This document shows, piece after piece, positions 15,497-17,140 of a stretch of 17,140 nt of DNA (position 1 is the first letter of the stretch; each line of letters begins with the position of its first letter). The stretch is taken from contig JBEKOB010000086.1 of the NCBI GenBank assembly GCA_049522195.1, positions 1-17,140 on the forward strand, in the 5' to 3' direction. Below the pieces are notes generated by a model. The model was given only the letters and a program-made list of their open reading frames with translations. It was not told the origin of the DNA and ran no database searches. Made by a program: the position numbers and the translations under genes. This DNA comes from UBA9647 sp049522195. Lineage in GTDB: Bacteria; Bacteroidota; Ignavibacteria; UBA10030.

Positions 15497-16879
15497 TTAC
15501 ATTGGTCCCCATTTAATCTGCACCGCTATGGCAATAAAGATCATTCCAACGCCATAGAGTAAGACCTGCAGGGGGATGACCCATTTCAACCATCGTTCAT
15601 ATGGAATCTTGGCGATCGCCAGAACGCCCATAGTGACTCCCGACGTAGGCAGTATCAGGCTGTTGAACCCGTCGCCATATTGAAAGATCAGAACCGCAGT
15701 TTGCCGTGTTACCCCGAGCAAATCGCTCAGCGGTGTCATGATGGGCATACTGAGCGCAGCTTGCCCACTTCCGGACGGCACAAGGAAGTGAAGAGTGAAT
15801 TGAACGACGAGCATTGAGTACGCCGAGATGATGGGATGCGCCTGCCGGACAAGTCCCGTCATCGAATCGAGTACCGTATCGATGATCTTCCCTTCCGACG
15901 CAATGACAAGAATTCCGCGCGAACAGGCCACCACGAGCGCTGCCGTCAACATGTCCTTGGCACCGGAGACGAACGAGTCGGAGAATTCCTTCATCTTGAG
16001 ACGCCCGACAATTCCAGAGAGAATCGCCATGCCGAGAAAGAGAGCACCGATTTCCGTGATGTACCAATCAAACTTCAGAGCTCCGACAACGAGGGAAACC
16101 AGAGTTGCGGCGAGCACGCCAAGAACGATTCTCCGGCGTACGGTGAGTTTGCCGATGAGAACAGGATCACTGTTCTCCGGCCGATCGTTGTCCAGAGCGT
16201 GCACCGGGCTCAGCGCGGGGTTTTTCTTTATCTTCGCCGCGTAACGGGACACGAACATAATCGAAATCGATGTGAAGACGACCCACATCACGAGCCGGAA
16301 TTCGATCCCTGAGAACAAAGGGAGATCAGCGATTCCCTGCGCCACTCCCACGGTGAACGGATTTAAGAAGGCGGCGGCGAATCCTGTTCCCGCCCCCACA
16401 AACGGAATCGAGACACCGACAATAGAATCATACCCCAGTGCTCTTGCGAACGGGATAAAAATGAGGATGAACGCGAGCACCTCCTCACTCATGCCAAATG
16501 TCGCTCCAGCGAGAGAGAACAAGGACATGAGAATCGGGATCATGACTTTCTGCAACACCGGGTTTCTTTCCACGGCTGCAGCCAGCACCTGGATACCGCT
16601 GTTGATTGCCCCCGTCGCGTTCACCACACCAAACGCGGCCCCGGCAATGAACACAAGCACAATGACATATGCGGCCTGGACAAAACCTTTTACAGGAGCC
16701 TCAAGGATCTTGCCAATCCCTTGAGGCTGAGAGGCGACCTGTGTGTATGTGCCGGGAACGACGACGGTGCGTCCGTCTTTCTCCACCCGCTTGAATTCTC
16801 CCGCGGGTACAATCCATGTGAGCACACCGAAGAGAACGATGATCGAGAAAATAAGAACGAGCGTTGGGGGAATGCGCAT
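15497..16879 (-). CDS. YfcC-family (DcuC/ArcD-like) inner-membrane transporter
   Basis: This is a 460-residue, strongly hydrophobic protein with about 11-13 membrane segments starting from LVLIFSIIVLFGVLTWIVPAG. Typical YfcC/C4-dicarboxylate anaerobic carrier family (PF03606) features are the periplasmic GEF…G loop near residues 27-45, the first re-entrant-like stretch GMSEEVLAFILIFIPFARAL with the conserved FLNPFTVGVAQG, and the second repeat FLVPSGSGQAALSMPIM with QYGDGFNSLILPTSG. Length is normal and nothing looks broken. Substrates in this family are poorly defined; amino acids, dipeptides and dicarboxylates are proposed. It follows the cyanophycinase-like gene by 12 nt, which favours a role in moving the amino acids or dipeptides that gene releases (inference). 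No clear ribosome site is seen before the ATG, consistent with coupling. Confidence 0.9.
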   Translation of the reverse strand: MRIPPTLVLIFSIIVLFGVLTWIVPAGEFKRVEKDGRTVVVPGTYTQVASQPQGIGKILEAPVKGFVQAAYVIVLVFIAGAAFGVVNATGAINSGIQVLAAAVERNPVLQKVMIPILMSLFSLAGATFGMSEEVLAFILIFIPFARALGYDSIVGVSIPFVGAGTGFAAAFLNPFTVGVAQGIADLPLFSGIEFRLVMWVVFTSISIMFVSRYAAKIKKNPALSPVHALDNDRPENSDPVLIGKLTVRRRIVLGVLAATLVSLVVGALKFDWYITEIGALFLGMAILSGIVGRLKMKEFSDSFVSGAKDMLTAALVVACSRGILVIASEGKIIDTVLDSMTGLVRQAHPIISAYSMLVVQFTLHFLVPSGSGQAALSMPIMTPLSDLLGVTRQTAVLIFQYGDGFNSLILPTSGVTMGVLAIAKIPYERWLKWVIPLQVLLYGVGMIFIAIAVQIKWGPM

Positions 16880-16891
16880 CGTGTCGCTGTT

Positions 16892-17140
16892 TTAGTTTGA
16901 GAGCCGGATGACTTTTTTCGATTTGAGGTCATAGATGGAACCTGCTCGCAACACGCTCATTCGGATGTCAGCACCACGTACCCCATACCCTGTCGCATCG
17001 CGTTTCACCTCTGCGCTGGTGGCGTCATAGACGAGAACGGCGGATTTTCCAAGAACCTCAAATGTGTGATCAGGTTTGACCCAGATGGCCGTGGCTTCAT
17101 CAATCCCGATGCCAACCTTCGTCGGATGTTCAAGAATCAC
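16892..17140 (-). CDS. cyanophycinase-like S51 peptidase, C-terminal fragment (cut by window edge)
   Basis: Only the last 82-83 codons are in the window; the frame is open at the right edge and the GTG there is not a real start. The visible segment begins HPTKVGIGIDEATAIWV, then FEVLGKSAVLVYDA. This matches the C-terminal block of cyanophycinases and related S51 peptidases, where the G(L/I)GIDEdTA motif precedes a conserved V(I/L)G-x-G/S-x-V-x-V-xD strand pair. The catalytic Ser/His part lies outside the window, so activity cannot be judged. Cyanophycinases cleave the Asp-Arg polymer cyanophycin to beta-Asp-Arg dipeptides; many bacterial relatives have unproven substrates. The gene precedes the YfcC transporter by 12 nt and is the first visible gene of the operon. 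Confidence 0.8.
   Translation of the reverse strand: MILEHPTKVGIGIDEATAIWVKPDHTFEVLGKSAVLVYDATSAEVKRDATGYGVRGADIRMSVLRAGSIYDLKSKKVIRLSN

Noticed and set aside
15438..15512. 25-codon N-terminal extension of the T9SS protein, overlapping the transporter gene
   Set aside because: A strong AGGAGGA precedes the ATG at 15437, and the signal peptide begins there. The extension would bury the signal peptide.
1..17140. CRISPR arrays, tRNA/rRNA genes, insertion sequences, phage or defence genes
   Set aside because: None were seen; the strand-coherent metabolic and surface genes and the absence of transposase or integrase motifs argue for ordinary chromosomal sequence.

Overview
The window reads as a chromosomal segment of an FCB-superphylum bacterium, most likely Ignavibacteria or a close Bacteroidota relative. 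The basis is a type IX secretion (T9SS) sorting domain with the NYPNPFNPST motif, a PorV/PorQ-like barrel, three TonB-dependent receptors (one with a carboxypeptidase-like N-terminal domain), a PepSY-like secreted protein, and modest GC content with AAGGAG ribosome sites on only some genes. There is no rRNA, tRNA, CRISPR array, phage gene or transposase. Placement below phylum level is inference.

Left part (1-7320): the 3' end of an outer-membrane beta-barrel receptor (plus strand, cut by the window edge) is followed by a small PepSY-like periplasmic protein. Converging on it is a stand-alone minus-strand gene for a pilin-like protein with a very short leader and its own hairpin terminator. 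Next comes a minus-strand TonB-dependent receptor, divergent from a plus-strand secreted M28 metallopeptidase of the carboxypeptidase Q type. Their 318-bp shared intergenic region holds a candidate promoter and a 13-nt direct repeat. Strong terminators on both strands close this part.

Right part (7344-17140): seven consecutive minus-strand genes look like one transcription unit. In transcription order they are a cyanophycinase-like S51 peptidase (partial at the window edge), a YfcC-type 12-helix transporter, a T9SS-targeted secreted protein, a MurR/RpiR regulator, a TonB-dependent receptor with a carboxypeptidase-like domain, a large secreted protein with a fibronectin-III-like segment and C-terminal FlgD/sorting-like domain, and a PorV/PorQ-family barrel. 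Gaps are 10-60 nt, with one TAATG stop/start overlap. My working interpretation is an outer-membrane scavenging locus: the receptor and secreted proteins capture or import a substrate, a cyanophycinase-like peptidase and YfcC handle a peptide or amino-acid product, and the RpiR protein gives local control.

The most notable observation is that the two secreted proteins of this operon (383 and 832 residues) appear to share four collinear sequence blocks. This suggests a common, apparently unnamed domain deployed twice beside a TonB receptor and a PorV-like barrel.
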